Assembly: GCF_001908205.1 (NCBI RefSeq)
Contig: NZ_LGHL01000027.1
Location: 1 to 35,859 of the forward strand
Length of the DNA stretch: 35,859 nt
Reading direction: 5' to 3'
Source: Bradyrhizobium sp. NAS80.1
GTDB lineage: Bacteria; Pseudomonadota; Alphaproteobacteria; Rhizobiales; Xanthobacteraceae
Shown here: in pieces, positions 23,320-31,316 of the stretch
Position numbering within the stretch: the stretch's first letter is position 1
How the letters are laid out: each line of letters opens with the position of its first letter
The notes under the pieces: generated by a model
The model's input: only the letters and a program-made list of their open reading frames with translations
What the model was told of the DNA's origin: nothing
The model's database searches: none
Position numbers and translations under genes: made by a program

Positions 23320-23335
23320 TTTCAGTCTCCTGAAA
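23320..23335 (-). promoter_or_regulatory. ribosome-binding site inside a GNRA-loop hairpin before the CapA-like gene
   Basis: The leader RNA can form a 6-bp stem UUUCAG/CUGAAA with a GAGA loop ending one base before the AUG. The Shine-Dalgarno bases AGGAGA span the loop and stem top. A seventh U-G pair is possible. This would limit ribosome access; it is read directly from sequence and untested. Confidence 0.45.
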
Positions 23336-23387
23336 AGTCAGAAATGTTTCACGCGCGCCTGACAACCCAGGCCGCGGCTCGTTGAAT

Positions 23388-24854
23388 TCAGCGGTTGATA
23401 ACAAGCAACTCGAAGAGGTCGTCGAGCTTGTCCTGGCGCTCCAGATTCCACAGATAGTCGAGCACCTGGCGCTGGCGGGCGTCGGACCACACCTTCGCGA
23501 CGTTGCGCTTGAACTTCTGCTCGAAATCGCTGCGCTGCATCGGCATCCCGATGAAGCCCGGCAGCGCATCGACCTGGTGCGAGACCGTGCGGCCATCGGT
23601 CAGCGTCGCCGTCACCCGGTTGGGCAGCGCCTTCGGCGTCAGCGCGGTCAGCGCGTCGTCGGGCCTTACCGTGATCTTCGCCATCAGGCTGCGCACCGCT
23701 GGATCGCGGATGGCGGCGAGCGCGTAGCTGTCGTTGGTGATGTCGCCGTCGAGCATGGCGCGCGCCACGATGTAAGGCAGGCTGTGGTCGGCGGTCTCCT
23801 TGGTCTCGGGCGTCCATTTCTCCGGGTCCTTGCCCGCGGACAGGTAGGTGAAGTTGACAGTGGCCACCTCGATCGCCTTGATCCGGCTGAGATCGCCGAT
23901 ATCAGCCGCGACCTTGGCGGCAGCCGGGATCGCCGTCAGCGTGCCGCCCTGCGCGGGATAGAGCTTCACCCCGCAATCGTTGATACGGAAGCGCCCGCCG
24001 CGGCCGCCGAACTGATCGATGATGAGCTCGAACGGCCCCGACACCTGCTTGAACAGCCCGGCGTTGCCTTCGAAGATCGGCGACGGCCCGGTGACACCGC
24101 GCCGCGCCAGCAGGGCGGCGAACACGCCATTGCGCGTCGCGTTGGCATCCGCGATACCCTTCCAGTCCGACAGCACCTGAACCCGTGTCTGGTTGAGGGC
24201 AAGATGGCCGCTGATGGCGAGGTTGATGGCCTGGGCGAGCTGCCCCGGCGCAAGCCCCATCAGTTTGCCCGCCGCGAGCGCCGACGCCGGCAGGCTGTAG
24301 ATCGGATGGTCCCAGCCGCGCCGCGTCAGCTCGGCGGCATCCATCAGGCGACAGGCGATCTCATAGGCGAGCACGATGGACAGCAAGAGGTCGCGGCCGC
24401 TGCGCGCCTCGGCCTCGGCGATCGCAAGGCATGCGGTGACGTTGTCGCTGGGATGCCCCGGTTCGCGGCCGACATAGACATCGTTGAAATCGTAGTAGCG
24501 CAGCGCGACGCCGTTCGCGAACGCCGCGAGATCCGGGCTCGTCCGCCGGTCCGTCCCGATCACCGTCGACGGTCCGCCGGGCAGCGCCAGCGCGACTTCC
24601 CGGCAGGCGCGCACCGGCATCTCGCCGAACGCCGCGATGCCGCAGCCGATGGCATCGATGAAGTGCGCCTTGGCGGTCTCGATCGTCGCTGCGTCCAGCG
24701 TACTGGCGTCGGCGCCGGCGACATAGGCGGCGAGCTGCTGGGCAAGGTCCGGCGCCGCGTCCGGTGCTGCTGATGACCGCGCAATCTGCGCCAGCACAGC
24801 CGTCGTTCCTGCGATGGCGCCGAGCGCGAACCGGCGGTTGATCGGGCTTCTCAT
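23388..24854 (-). CDS. MmgE/PrpD family protein with Tat-type leader (copy 2)
   Basis: This 488-residue paralogue has the same motif order as copy 1: IETAKAHFIDAIGCGIAAFG, FANGVALRYYDFNDVYVG, GHPSDNVTACLA, NLAISGHLALNQTRVQVLSD, KLYPAQGGTLTAIPAA and ETADHSLPYIVARAMLDG. The leader INRRFALGAIAGTTAVLAQ ending SSAAP is Tat-like (twin Arg at residues 7-8). ATG 24854 is chosen over 24860 because the latter touches the AGGAG site. It begins 2 bp after the IclR stop and is therefore cotranslated with it. Two exported copies may act on different stereoisomers or sequential substrates. Confidence 0.88.
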   Translation of the reverse strand: MRSPINRRFALGAIAGTTAVLAQIARSSAAPDAAPDLAQQLAAYVAGADASTLDAATIETAKAHFIDAIGCGIAAFGEMPVRACREVALALPGGPSTVIGTDRRTSPDLAAFANGVALRYYDFNDVYVGREPGHPSDNVTACLAIAEAEARSGRDLLLSIVLAYEIACRLMDAAELTRRGWDHPIYSLPASALAAGKLMGLAPGQLAQAINLAISGHLALNQTRVQVLSDWKGIADANATRNGVFAALLARRGVTGPSPIFEGNAGLFKQVSGPFELIIDQFGGRGGRFRINDCGVKLYPAQGGTLTAIPAAAKVAADIGDLSRIKAIEVATVNFTYLSAGKDPEKWTPETKETADHSLPYIVARAMLDGDITNDSYALAAIRDPAVRSLMAKITVRPDDALTALTPKALPNRVTATLTDGRTVSHQVDALPGFIGMPMQRSDFEQKFKRNVAKVWSDARQRQVLDYLWNLERQDKLDDLFELLVINR

Positions 24855-24856
24855 TC

Positions 24857-25747
24857 TCATCTCCTGCCTTCGAGCTGCATGATCCGCGCCGCTGCAGGCG
24901 CAGCTGGCACCGCGTTGCCACGCGCAGACTTGCCGCGCGTGACGACATAACCGTCCCAGGACAGCGCCCGGCCGATCTGCAGCGCGGTCTGCTGCAGCGG
25001 CGCGAGGTAGCGCTCCGGGATCTGCGACGGGCTGATGACGCGCGTGCTGCAGACGATGTTCAGTGCGGCCACCGACTGCTCGCCGACCGTGATCGCCACC
25101 GCGATGGTCGACGCGCGGACGAACGCGAAGCTGTCGCCGCGGGTGGCAAAGCCGCGGGCGCGGATGCCGTCGAGAAGTTCGCCCGTCCGTTCCGGATCGT
25201 GCGCCGCGTCGTCATGAGGCCGGCCGGAGTGTGCCAGCGCATCGAGGATCCGGCGGCGCTGCTCGCGTGATCCGAAGGCGAGGTACGCGCGGCCGAAGTC
25301 GCTCTCCAGCATCGGCAGATCGGAGGTGTTGATGGGAGCGGTGATGCTGATCGGCGCGGTCGCGCGCGTGCTGTAGCGGATCGCCATGCCGTGGCCCTCG
25401 AACACGGCGAAATCAGATGGCCACTGCACGCTGCGCGACAGGCGATCGATCGCCGGAACCGCGACCTCGGTGATCCAAGCCTGCGACGACACGCCCGCGC
25501 TCAGCGCATTGACCTTGGAGGACGGGCGATAGCCGCCGGTATCGTCGCGCTGCACATAGCCGGTAGCGCACAGGATCGCGAGCAGCCGCGAGATTGTCGG
25601 CTTCGGCAGCCCGGTGAGCGCATGGAGATGGCGCACCTGCAAAGGATAGACCTCGTTCAACAGCCGCAGCAGCTCGAGCCCACGGATCAGCGAGCCCTTG
25701 TCGCCGGCGTCGGTGGCAGCCCGTTCGTTCGCACCGGACCGCATCAT
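24857..25747 (-). CDS. IclR-family transcriptional regulator
   Basis: The 296-residue protein has the IclR helix-turn-helix at residues about 18-75 (GSLIRGLELLRLLNEVYPLQ then VRHLHALTGLPKPTISRLLA and TGYVQRDDTGGYRPS). The effector domain is at about 90-270 (YSTRATAPISITAPINTSDL then PMLESDFGRAYLAF, and FAFVRASTIAVAITV). Its ATG overlaps the stop of the upstream MFS gene by 4 bp (ATGA). An IclR gene embedded in the middle of its likely operon is unusual. The repeat at 31258-31278 resembles known IclR-type boxes and is a candidate target. Confidence 0.9.
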   Translation of the reverse strand: MMRSGANERAATDAGDKGSLIRGLELLRLLNEVYPLQVRHLHALTGLPKPTISRLLAILCATGYVQRDDTGGYRPSSKVNALSAGVSSQAWITEVAVPAIDRLSRSVQWPSDFAVFEGHGMAIRYSTRATAPISITAPINTSDLPMLESDFGRAYLAFGSREQRRRILDALAHSGRPHDDAAHDPERTGELLDGIRARGFATRGDSFAFVRASTIAVAITVGEQSVAALNIVCSTRVISPSQIPERYLAPLQQTALQIGRALSWDGYVVTRGKSARGNAVPAAPAAARIMQLEGRR

Positions 25748-27180
25748 GACGCTCCGTCCTGTCCCGACACACCGGCCGACTTGGCGGCAAGGCCGCCGTG
25801 CTCGAGCGCCTCCAGGCTGCGTCCGGCGGTGTCCGGCCCCAACAGCGCGAAAGCCATCGCCAGCACGCCATAGAGCAGCCCGACGCCGGTCACGACCAGC
25901 AGCGGATTGTCGAGGCGCACCAGTGCCGCGCTCACCGCGAAGGGGGTCAGCGCCGAGCTGACGCGCCCGACGAGGGTCGCCGTGCCCATACCGCGCAGCC
26001 GCACTCCCGTCGGCAGGATTTCCGGAACGTAGATCGCAAACCCCGTCGCCGAGATGAAATAGATCGTCGTCGTCAGGGCGAGACCGATCGACACCAGCCA
26101 CAACGGTGCCGCCTGCAGCGGGTAGACAAAGCCCATCACCGCGCCGAGCAGCGACGCGACGACCAATTGGTAGCGACGCTCGAAGCGGTCGGACAGGGCG
26201 ATCGCCAGCATCGGGCCGAGCAAGCCCCCGGCGAAGGTGACGGCGGACAGCGCGAAGGTCGTCGCGGTGTCGAAGCCGCGGGCCGCGATGATGGTCGGCA
26301 GCCATCCCGAGAAGATGAAGACCGCCGACAGGTGACAAGTCTGGAACAGCAGCGCCAGCACGAAGCGCGGCCGCATCCCTCCGCTGAACAGGTGGCGCCA
26401 ACCGAGATCGCGTGCCGGCGGCGGCAGCACGTCGGGCGGCGCGAGGGCGACACCGTGCTGCTCCAGGCTGCGCTCGATGGCGGCGACCTGCTGATCTGCC
26501 TCGGTGAGCCGGCCGACGGACGCGAGCCAGCGCGGGCTCTCGGGCAGCACGGCGCGCGGCGCGAAGGCCAGCGGCAGCACCAGCACGGACAGCAGGAACA
26601 GCACGCGCCAGCCCTCGTCGGCGGCGAAGTTCGGCACCACCAGCCAGGCGACCAGGGCGCCCACCGGCAACGAGCCGTTGACCAGGAGCGCGACCACCGA
26701 CTGGAAGCGGCCGCGCGACAGGCGCGGCGTCATTTCGTTCAGATAGGCGAAGCCGGTCGGGATCTGCATGCCGAGCGCAAACATCGTCAGCATGCGCAAT
26801 GCCAACAGCATCGCGTAATCCTGCGCAAAGCCGCAGAGTGGACTGGCGATCCCGTAAATCGCGATGTTGGCGATGAACAGCCTTCGGCGACCATAGCGGT
26901 CGCCGATCAGGCCCGACAGCGCCGAGCCGAGCGCCGCTGCGAACAGCGACAGCGAGATCAGCCAGGCGCGCGTCGGCTCTGTGATGATGCCAACCTTCAT
27001 CAACAACGGCGTCACCAGGCCGGTGAGCGCGAGGTCGTAGCTGTCGAAGAACATCGCCGCGCCGATCACGGCGCAAACCAGCACATGAAAGCGCGACGGC
27101 GGCAGGCGTTCCAGCCGGCCGGCGATGTTGACCCGATCGTCCGCCGGCGGCGGTCTGCGAAGCTCCACGCGCTGATGCAT
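25744..27180 (-). CDS. MFS metabolite:H+ symporter (first of two in the operon)
   Basis: The 478-residue protein has twelve predicted helices and the loop-2/3 motif GLIGDRYGRRRLFIANIAIY, typical of MFS metabolite symporters. Other signatures are FFDSYDLALTG in helix 1 and IYVPEILPTGVRLRGMGTAT near helix 10/11, matching the MHS/AAHS group that imports aromatic acids, dicarboxylates or related anions. The ATG at 27180 has GAGGAG upstream; an earlier in-frame start lies within the upstream CitE-like gene. It lies 26 bp after that gene and overlaps the IclR start. It is probably the inner-membrane uptake system for the pathway's substrate or a homologous acid. Confidence 0.88.
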   Translation of the reverse strand: MHQRVELRRPPPADDRVNIAGRLERLPPSRFHVLVCAVIGAAMFFDSYDLALTGLVTPLLMKVGIITEPTRAWLISLSLFAAALGSALSGLIGDRYGRRRLFIANIAIYGIASPLCGFAQDYAMLLALRMLTMFALGMQIPTGFAYLNEMTPRLSRGRFQSVVALLVNGSLPVGALVAWLVVPNFAADEGWRVLFLLSVLVLPLAFAPRAVLPESPRWLASVGRLTEADQQVAAIERSLEQHGVALAPPDVLPPPARDLGWRHLFSGGMRPRFVLALLFQTCHLSAVFIFSGWLPTIIAARGFDTATTFALSAVTFAGGLLGPMLAIALSDRFERRYQLVVASLLGAVMGFVYPLQAAPLWLVSIGLALTTTIYFISATGFAIYVPEILPTGVRLRGMGTATLVGRVSSALTPFAVSAALVRLDNPLLVVTGVGLLYGVLAMAFALLGPDTAGRSLEALEHGGLAAKSAGVSGQDGAS

Positions 27181-27206
27181 GTCGATCTCCTCTGCTGACC
27201 GTGCGA

Positions 27207-28052
27207 TCATGCCCCCGCGAGAATGTCCCGCGCCCGCGCCGCGATCGCCTCGTCGACGAACGTGCCGTCGTCGAGCACGAGGGCACCCCGCCCCTCGCGC
27301 ATCGCATCCGCGTAGGCCGCAAGGATCGTCCGCGCCCGGGCGATCTCCTCGGCGCCATGCTGAAAGACGTCGTTCACGATCGGGACCTGCGCGGGATGAA
27401 TGCAGGACCGCCCGTGGAAGCCGAGCGCCCGGTCTTCCTGGCAAGCGCGGCGCAGCGCGTCGAGGTCCCTCACCGGCATGAACACATGCGCCACCGGCGC
27501 CTTCAGGCGCAGGAAGCGCGAGCGCGCGACGAGATGCTGGCGGGCGTAGAGCGTCTCGAGCCGCGCCGGGGTCGGCTCGGCGCGCAGGTCACGCACGAAG
27601 TCCCCAGCCCCGAACGCGAAGCGCCGGATGCGCGGCGAGGCCGCAGCCATCGCGTCGAGGGCATAGAGCCCGGCCACACTCTCGATCAGCGGCTGCACGA
27701 TGATGCTGCCGGACGGCACCGCTGCGGCCTCCTCGCGCGCGGAGAGGAGGCGGTCGATGGCGCGGATCAGCTCCGCGTCCTCGGCTTTCGGCAGCAGCAC
27801 GCCGCGCAGGCCACGCACGGTCAGCCCGTCGAGATCAGCAAGCGCTTCGGCCCCGCTATTGAGGCGCACCAACAACGTCGCGCCGGTCGCCGAGGCCAGG
27901 AAATCGCTGACGATGCCGCGCGCCTTCGCTTTCTCGGCCGGCGGCACCGCGTCCTCGAGGTCGAGGATGACCGCATCCGCCTCCTTGCCGAGAACCTTGC
28001 CGAGCAGGTCCGGCCTGTTTCCCGGCGCATAGAGATAGGAGCGGATCGTCAT
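27207..28052 (-). CDS. CitE-like HpcH/HpaI lyase (malyl-/citramalyl-CoA lyase type)
   Basis: The 281-residue TIM-barrel enzyme has LDLEDAVPPAEKAKAR (residues 30-45), the CoA/acid-binding RLN (Arg63), the Mg-binding Glu124 (QPLIESVAGL) and Asp151 (FGAGDFVRDL), and FHGRSCIHPAQV at the C-terminal end. This pattern is shared by CitE, malyl-CoA lyase and citramalyl-CoA lyase, which cleave 3-hydroxy-acyl-CoA thioesters to acetyl-CoA (or propionyl-CoA) plus an oxo acid. No citrate lyase alpha or acyl-carrier subunits are adjacent, so it acts as a free CoA-ester lyase. It starts one base after the CoA-transferase stop, which supports a shared thioester substrate. Confidence 0.88.
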   Translation of the reverse strand: MTIRSYLYAPGNRPDLLGKVLGKEADAVILDLEDAVPPAEKAKARGIVSDFLASATGATLLVRLNSGAEALADLDGLTVRGLRGVLLPKAEDAELIRAIDRLLSAREEAAAVPSGSIIVQPLIESVAGLYALDAMAAASPRIRRFAFGAGDFVRDLRAEPTPARLETLYARQHLVARSRFLRLKAPVAHVFMPVRDLDALRRACQEDRALGFHGRSCIHPAQVPIVNDVFQHGAEEIARARTILAAYADAMREGRGALVLDDGTFVDEAIAARARDILAGA

Positions 28053-28053
28053 C

Positions 28054-29244
28054 TCAGATCACGCCCGCTTTCGTCAGCTCGGCCATCTCGGCCTCGCTCA
28101 GCCCGAGCTCCCGCGTGAACACCTCGGTGTTGTCCGCGCCGAGCGGACGCCCGGTCCAGCGGATCGTCCCGGGAGTGCCGGACATCCGGAAGATCACGTT
28201 CTGCATGCGCACCGGCCCGAGCTCCGGATCCTGCACGGTGGTGATGGTGTCGAGCGCGCGGTACTGCGGATCCTCGAAGATGTCCGAGACGTCGTAAATC
28301 GGCGCCAGCGCCGCCTCGGCCTCCTCGAACGCCTGCACCACCTCCTTCATCGGGCGTGCGCGAATCCATTCGGCGACCTTGCCGTCGAGTTCGTCGACAT
28401 GTTGACGGCGTCCGGACGCCGAGCTGAACCAGGGCTCGTTGACGACCTCCGGCCAGCCGACCAGGGTCATCGTCCGCGCCGCGATCGAGGTCGACGAGGT
28501 GGAGAGCGCGACCCACTTGTCGTCAGCGGTCTTGTAGGTGTTGCGCGGCGCATTCTTGTCGGAGCGGTTGCCCGTGCGCTTCTGGATGAGTCCGGCCTGA
28601 TCGTAGGTGATCGCCTGGGCGCCCAGCACCGCCATGATCGGCTCGATCAGGGCAAGGTCGACGACCTGGCCCTTGCCGGTGCGCTGTCGGGCGTTGACCG
28701 CCATCATCACCGCGAGCGCGCCGGCGATGCCGGCGATGCCGTCGGCGAGCCCGAACGGCGGCAGGGTCGGCGGCCCGTCCGGCTGCCCGGTGATCGAGGC
28801 GAAGCCGCTCATCGCCTCCGCGATGGTGCCGAAGCCGGGCCGGTGGGCATAAGGCCCGTGCTGGCCGAACGCGGTGACCCGCAGCATGATCAAACCCGGG
28901 TTCTCCGCCGCCAGCTCGTCGTAGCCCAGCCCCCATTTCTCCAGGGTGCCGGGCCGAAAATTCTCGACGATGACATCCGCTTCGCGGGCGAGCTTGCGGA
29001 ACAGGTGCTGGCCCTCGGGGCTGCCGAGGTAGAGCGTGATCGCGCGCTTGTTGCGCCCGATGACCTTCCACCACAGCGAGCTGCCGCCGCGCGAGGGACC
29101 ATGGGTCCGGGAATTGTCGCCCTTGGGATGCTCGATCTTCAGCACGTCGGCGCCGTAGTCGCCGAGCAGCATCGCTGCGACGGGGCCCGCGAACAGGGTT
29201 GCGACGTCGATCACCTTGAGGCCTGCGGCCGGTCCTTCACTCAT
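28054..29244 (-). CDS. family III CoA-transferase (CaiB/BaiF)
   Basis: The 396-residue protein transfers CoA between carboxylates through an aspartyl-CoA anhydride. Motifs are LAGPVAAMLLGDYGADVLKI-like residues 18-37, ENFRPGTLEKWGLGYDEL (94-111), TAFGQHGPYAHRPGFGTIAE (124-143), and PFGLADGIAGIAGA with the catalytic Asp168. The ATG at 29244 follows AAGGAGAG. It is followed one base later by the CitE-like gene. In itaconate degradation an itaconate CoA-transferase and a CitE-type lyase act together; the same logic may apply here, although no hydratase of the MaoC type is encoded nearby. Confidence 0.92.
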   Translation of the reverse strand: MSEGPAAGLKVIDVATLFAGPVAAMLLGDYGADVLKIEHPKGDNSRTHGPSRGGSSLWWKVIGRNKRAITLYLGSPEGQHLFRKLAREADVIVENFRPGTLEKWGLGYDELAAENPGLIMLRVTAFGQHGPYAHRPGFGTIAEAMSGFASITGQPDGPPTLPPFGLADGIAGIAGALAVMMAVNARQRTGKGQVVDLALIEPIMAVLGAQAITYDQAGLIQKRTGNRSDKNAPRNTYKTADDKWVALSTSSTSIAARTMTLVGWPEVVNEPWFSSASGRRQHVDELDGKVAEWIRARPMKEVVQAFEEAEAALAPIYDVSDIFEDPQYRALDTITTVQDPELGPVRMQNVIFRMSGTPGTIRWTGRPLGADNTEVFTRELGLSEAEMAELTKAGVI

Positions 29245-29284
29245 TCTCGACTCTCCTTCAGCTTGGCAGGTGCGGCGTGGCGCG

Positions 29285-29866
29285 TCAGCGCCAGTGCCGC
29301 TGATAGAATGGCGTCGCGCCCTCGCGGATGCAGGTGCGGTCGGTCGCGAAGAAATCGGCGTAGTGCAGCACATAGGCTTCGAGGCTGCGGCCGTGGAACG
29401 GCGCGTTGGCGGCGTGGGTCGCGACTGTGCTGATCACGAGATGCGGGAAATCCAGTTCCTTGAGCAGCATGGCGCCGACGACGCCGTGCGGCAGCTCCTT
29501 CGACAGTGCTGAGGGAGCCATGGCGCCGTTGTCGCGGACATACATCAGCGGCTTGTCGACATCGTGCAGGATCAGGATCGACACCAGGGTGTCCATCACG
29601 AAGGCATCGCCCCACTGCTCGGTGGCGCTGCGCGCGAGCTGGACGCCGACACGGGTGACCTCGTTGACATGCCGCATCAGCGGATAAGCCGCGAGGTTGG
29701 AGTACGGCATGTCCTCCAGCCTCTCATGGGTGCTCGACGTCCACGCGCTCACCCATGCGGTGAGAATGCGTTCGCGGACCGGCGTCGAGACGAGATCGAG
29801 GCCGAACAGCCAATTCTCGACGTCGGCGCGTTGCGGCGGCGTCCCGCGGTTGATGGTGTAGCTCAT
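29285..29866 (-). CDS. HD-domain protein
   Basis: The 193-residue protein has the HD metal motif spread as His66 (MRHVNEVTR), His101-Asp102 (LILHDVDKPL), His127 (PHGVVGAMLL), His151 (VATHAANAPF) and Asp171 (LHYADFFATD). All are spaced as in HD-type phosphohydrolases. Its ATG overlaps the MFS stop as ATGA. An HD protein in a carboxylate catabolic operon is unexplained. It might be a hydrolase of a pathway intermediate, a thioester/phosphate repair enzyme, or a nucleotide-signal protein. No partner nucleotidyl cyclase is nearby. Confidence 0.75.
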   Translation of the reverse strand: MSYTINRGTPPQRADVENWLFGLDLVSTPVRERILTAWVSAWTSSTHERLEDMPYSNLAAYPLMRHVNEVTRVGVQLARSATEQWGDAFVMDTLVSILILHDVDKPLMYVRDNGAMAPSALSKELPHGVVGAMLLKELDFPHLVISTVATHAANAPFHGRSLEAYVLHYADFFATDRTCIREGATPFYQRHWR

Positions 29867-31149
29867 TCGATTGTCATTCCCTTGGTTTCGGGCGCAAACA
29901 GCAGCACGACGATCGCGAGCCCAAAGGCGAATGTCGTGGTCAGCATTCCCGCTTCGAAGCCATGCGCGTCGGTGGCGAGCCATCCGATCAGCGAGGGCGC
30001 GATCAGGCCGCCGATGCGGCCGCCGTTGTAGGCGATGGCCATGCCCAGCGCGCGGGAGTGGGTGGAGCGGATCAATTCGGCCGTGAACGGCCCCATGCCG
30101 GCGAAGATGCCGCCGATGCCGAACCCGGTGAAGAAGCTCGCCACCAACAGCACGTCCGGATCGGAGGACATGACGAGCCCGAGCACCGCGGCCGCACCGA
30201 TCAGCAGGTAGAGAACGAAGGTCGGACGGCGCCCCAGTTGGTCCACCAGCATCGCGAACACGACGAAGCCCGCTAGTGATCCGAGCTGCTGGGTCAACGT
30301 GAAGCCGAGGCTCTTGATGAACGCGAAATGCTTCACCGTGACCAGGAAGGTCGGCGTCCAGGTGAACACCGCCCAGTAGACATATTGCACGAAAAAGATG
30401 AACCCGAACGCGATCAACAGGCCCCGCCCGGTCTCGCCGCGAAACAGCGCGCCGACATTGCCGCCCGGGCGCTTCTCGCCGCTGCGCCGCAGCCACACCG
30501 GCGATTCCGGCGTGTTGCGGCCGAACAGCACCAGCACCACGATCGGCAGCGCGCCGATGCCGTAGACCCAGCGCCAACCGCCATGCTCCAGCCCGCCGGG
30601 CAGCAACGACACCAGGGCGACCACACCGATCGCGAGCATCGACCCCAGCGGCAAGCCCATCTGCATCAGCGCACCGCCTTTGCCGCGGTGGTCGGGATGC
30701 CAGGTCTCGGCGATCAATGACGCGCCCGCGGTCCACGCCCCGCCCATGCCGAGCCCGCCGACGAGGCGCAGCGCCACGAGCCAGCCGAGCGAGGGCGCCA
30801 GCGCGATCGCGCCGGTGCACAGCGAATAGATCAGGATCGACAGGAACAGCGTGCGGACACGGCCGATCCGGTCGGCCACCCAGCCGAACACGATGCCGCC
30901 GACGATGGCGCCGCCCGCGGACACGCTGGTGAGCAGGCCGGCGTCGGCACGGCTGAGGTCGAAGGCGATGATCAGCGCTGGCGCGGTCAGCGCCAGGACG
31001 TAGAGATCGAACACCTCGAACAACCAGCCGAGCCCAGCAGCCCGCAGCACGCGCCACGCGTCCGCGGACACCTCGCGATACCACGGACGACGCAGGTCGC
31101 CGGTACGCGCCGAGCCACCCGTCGGCACGGAGACGTCAGTTGACTGCAT
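29863..31149 (-). CDS. MFS metabolite:H+ symporter (second of two in the operon)
   Basis: The 428-residue protein has twelve predicted helices. FEVFDLYVLALTAPAL lies in helix 1 and FGWVADRIGRVRTLFLSILI is the loop-2/3 motif; GLGMGGAWTAGASLIAETWH and STHSRALGMAIAYNGGRIGG are typical of the MHS/AAHS acid symporters. The ATG at 31149 follows GGGAGGAAA. It shares little local sequence with the other MFS protein (25744-27180), so the two may import different acids. It lies 167 bp after the outer-membrane gene and overlaps the HD-domain gene. Confidence 0.88.
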   Translation of the reverse strand: MQSTDVSVPTGGSARTGDLRRPWYREVSADAWRVLRAAGLGWLFEVFDLYVLALTAPALIIAFDLSRADAGLLTSVSAGGAIVGGIVFGWVADRIGRVRTLFLSILIYSLCTGAIALAPSLGWLVALRLVGGLGMGGAWTAGASLIAETWHPDHRGKGGALMQMGLPLGSMLAIGVVALVSLLPGGLEHGGWRWVYGIGALPIVVLVLFGRNTPESPVWLRRSGEKRPGGNVGALFRGETGRGLLIAFGFIFFVQYVYWAVFTWTPTFLVTVKHFAFIKSLGFTLTQQLGSLAGFVVFAMLVDQLGRRPTFVLYLLIGAAAVLGLVMSSDPDVLLVASFFTGFGIGGIFAGMGPFTAELIRSTHSRALGMAIAYNGGRIGGLIAPSLIGWLATDAHGFEAGMLTTTFAFGLAIVVLLFAPETKGMTIE

Positions 31150-31257
31150 GGTTTCCTCCCGGTCGGTCATCTTGGGACAGCGGATCGGCCGCATGCCCGC
31201 GGGACCTTGGTGACAGCTTGTCCACCCCGATGCGGTGTTGAAAAGCGTCAATGCCGA

Positions 31258-31278
31258 GCGTTTCGACTATCGAAACGC
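31258..31278. promoter_or_regulatory. inverted repeat resembling an IclR-type box
   Basis: A perfect 8-bp-arm repeat GCGTTTCG-ACTAT-CGAAACGC lies between the outer-membrane gene and the second MFS gene. Its core, TTCGATAGTCGAA on the minus strand, resembles the TTCGATAATCG core described for PcaR-type IclR regulators. The embedded IclR protein is a likely ligand for it. It could also act as an RNA hairpin that partly separates expression of the two genes. Confidence 0.5.
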
Positions 31279-31316
31279 GACGGACACATGGCAGCCGTGA
31301 TCGCAGCGCCGCCATG

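Noticed and set aside
24509..24520. CGTTCGCGAACG palindrome as a third LysR operator
   Set aside because: It lies within the coding region of an MmgE/PrpD gene, lacks the 3-bp spacer and shares no flank with the two 30-bp blocks.
25798..27198. Plus-strand open frame of 466 codons opposite the first MFS gene
   Set aside because: Composition is Arg/Gln/His-rich with no domain, and it is exactly antisense to a recognised transporter.
24857..27358. An 833-codon minus-strand frame that could be read as a fusion ending in an IclR regulator
   Set aside because: The upstream half is an Arg/Pro-rich shadow of the MFS gene in another frame. The MFS frame has proper helices, and its stop overlaps the IclR ATG, so these are two genes.
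29285..31084. A 599-codon minus-strand frame ending in the HD-domain protein
   Set aside because: The upstream part is a shadow of the second MFS gene; the real HD gene starts at 29866 with an ATGA overlap.
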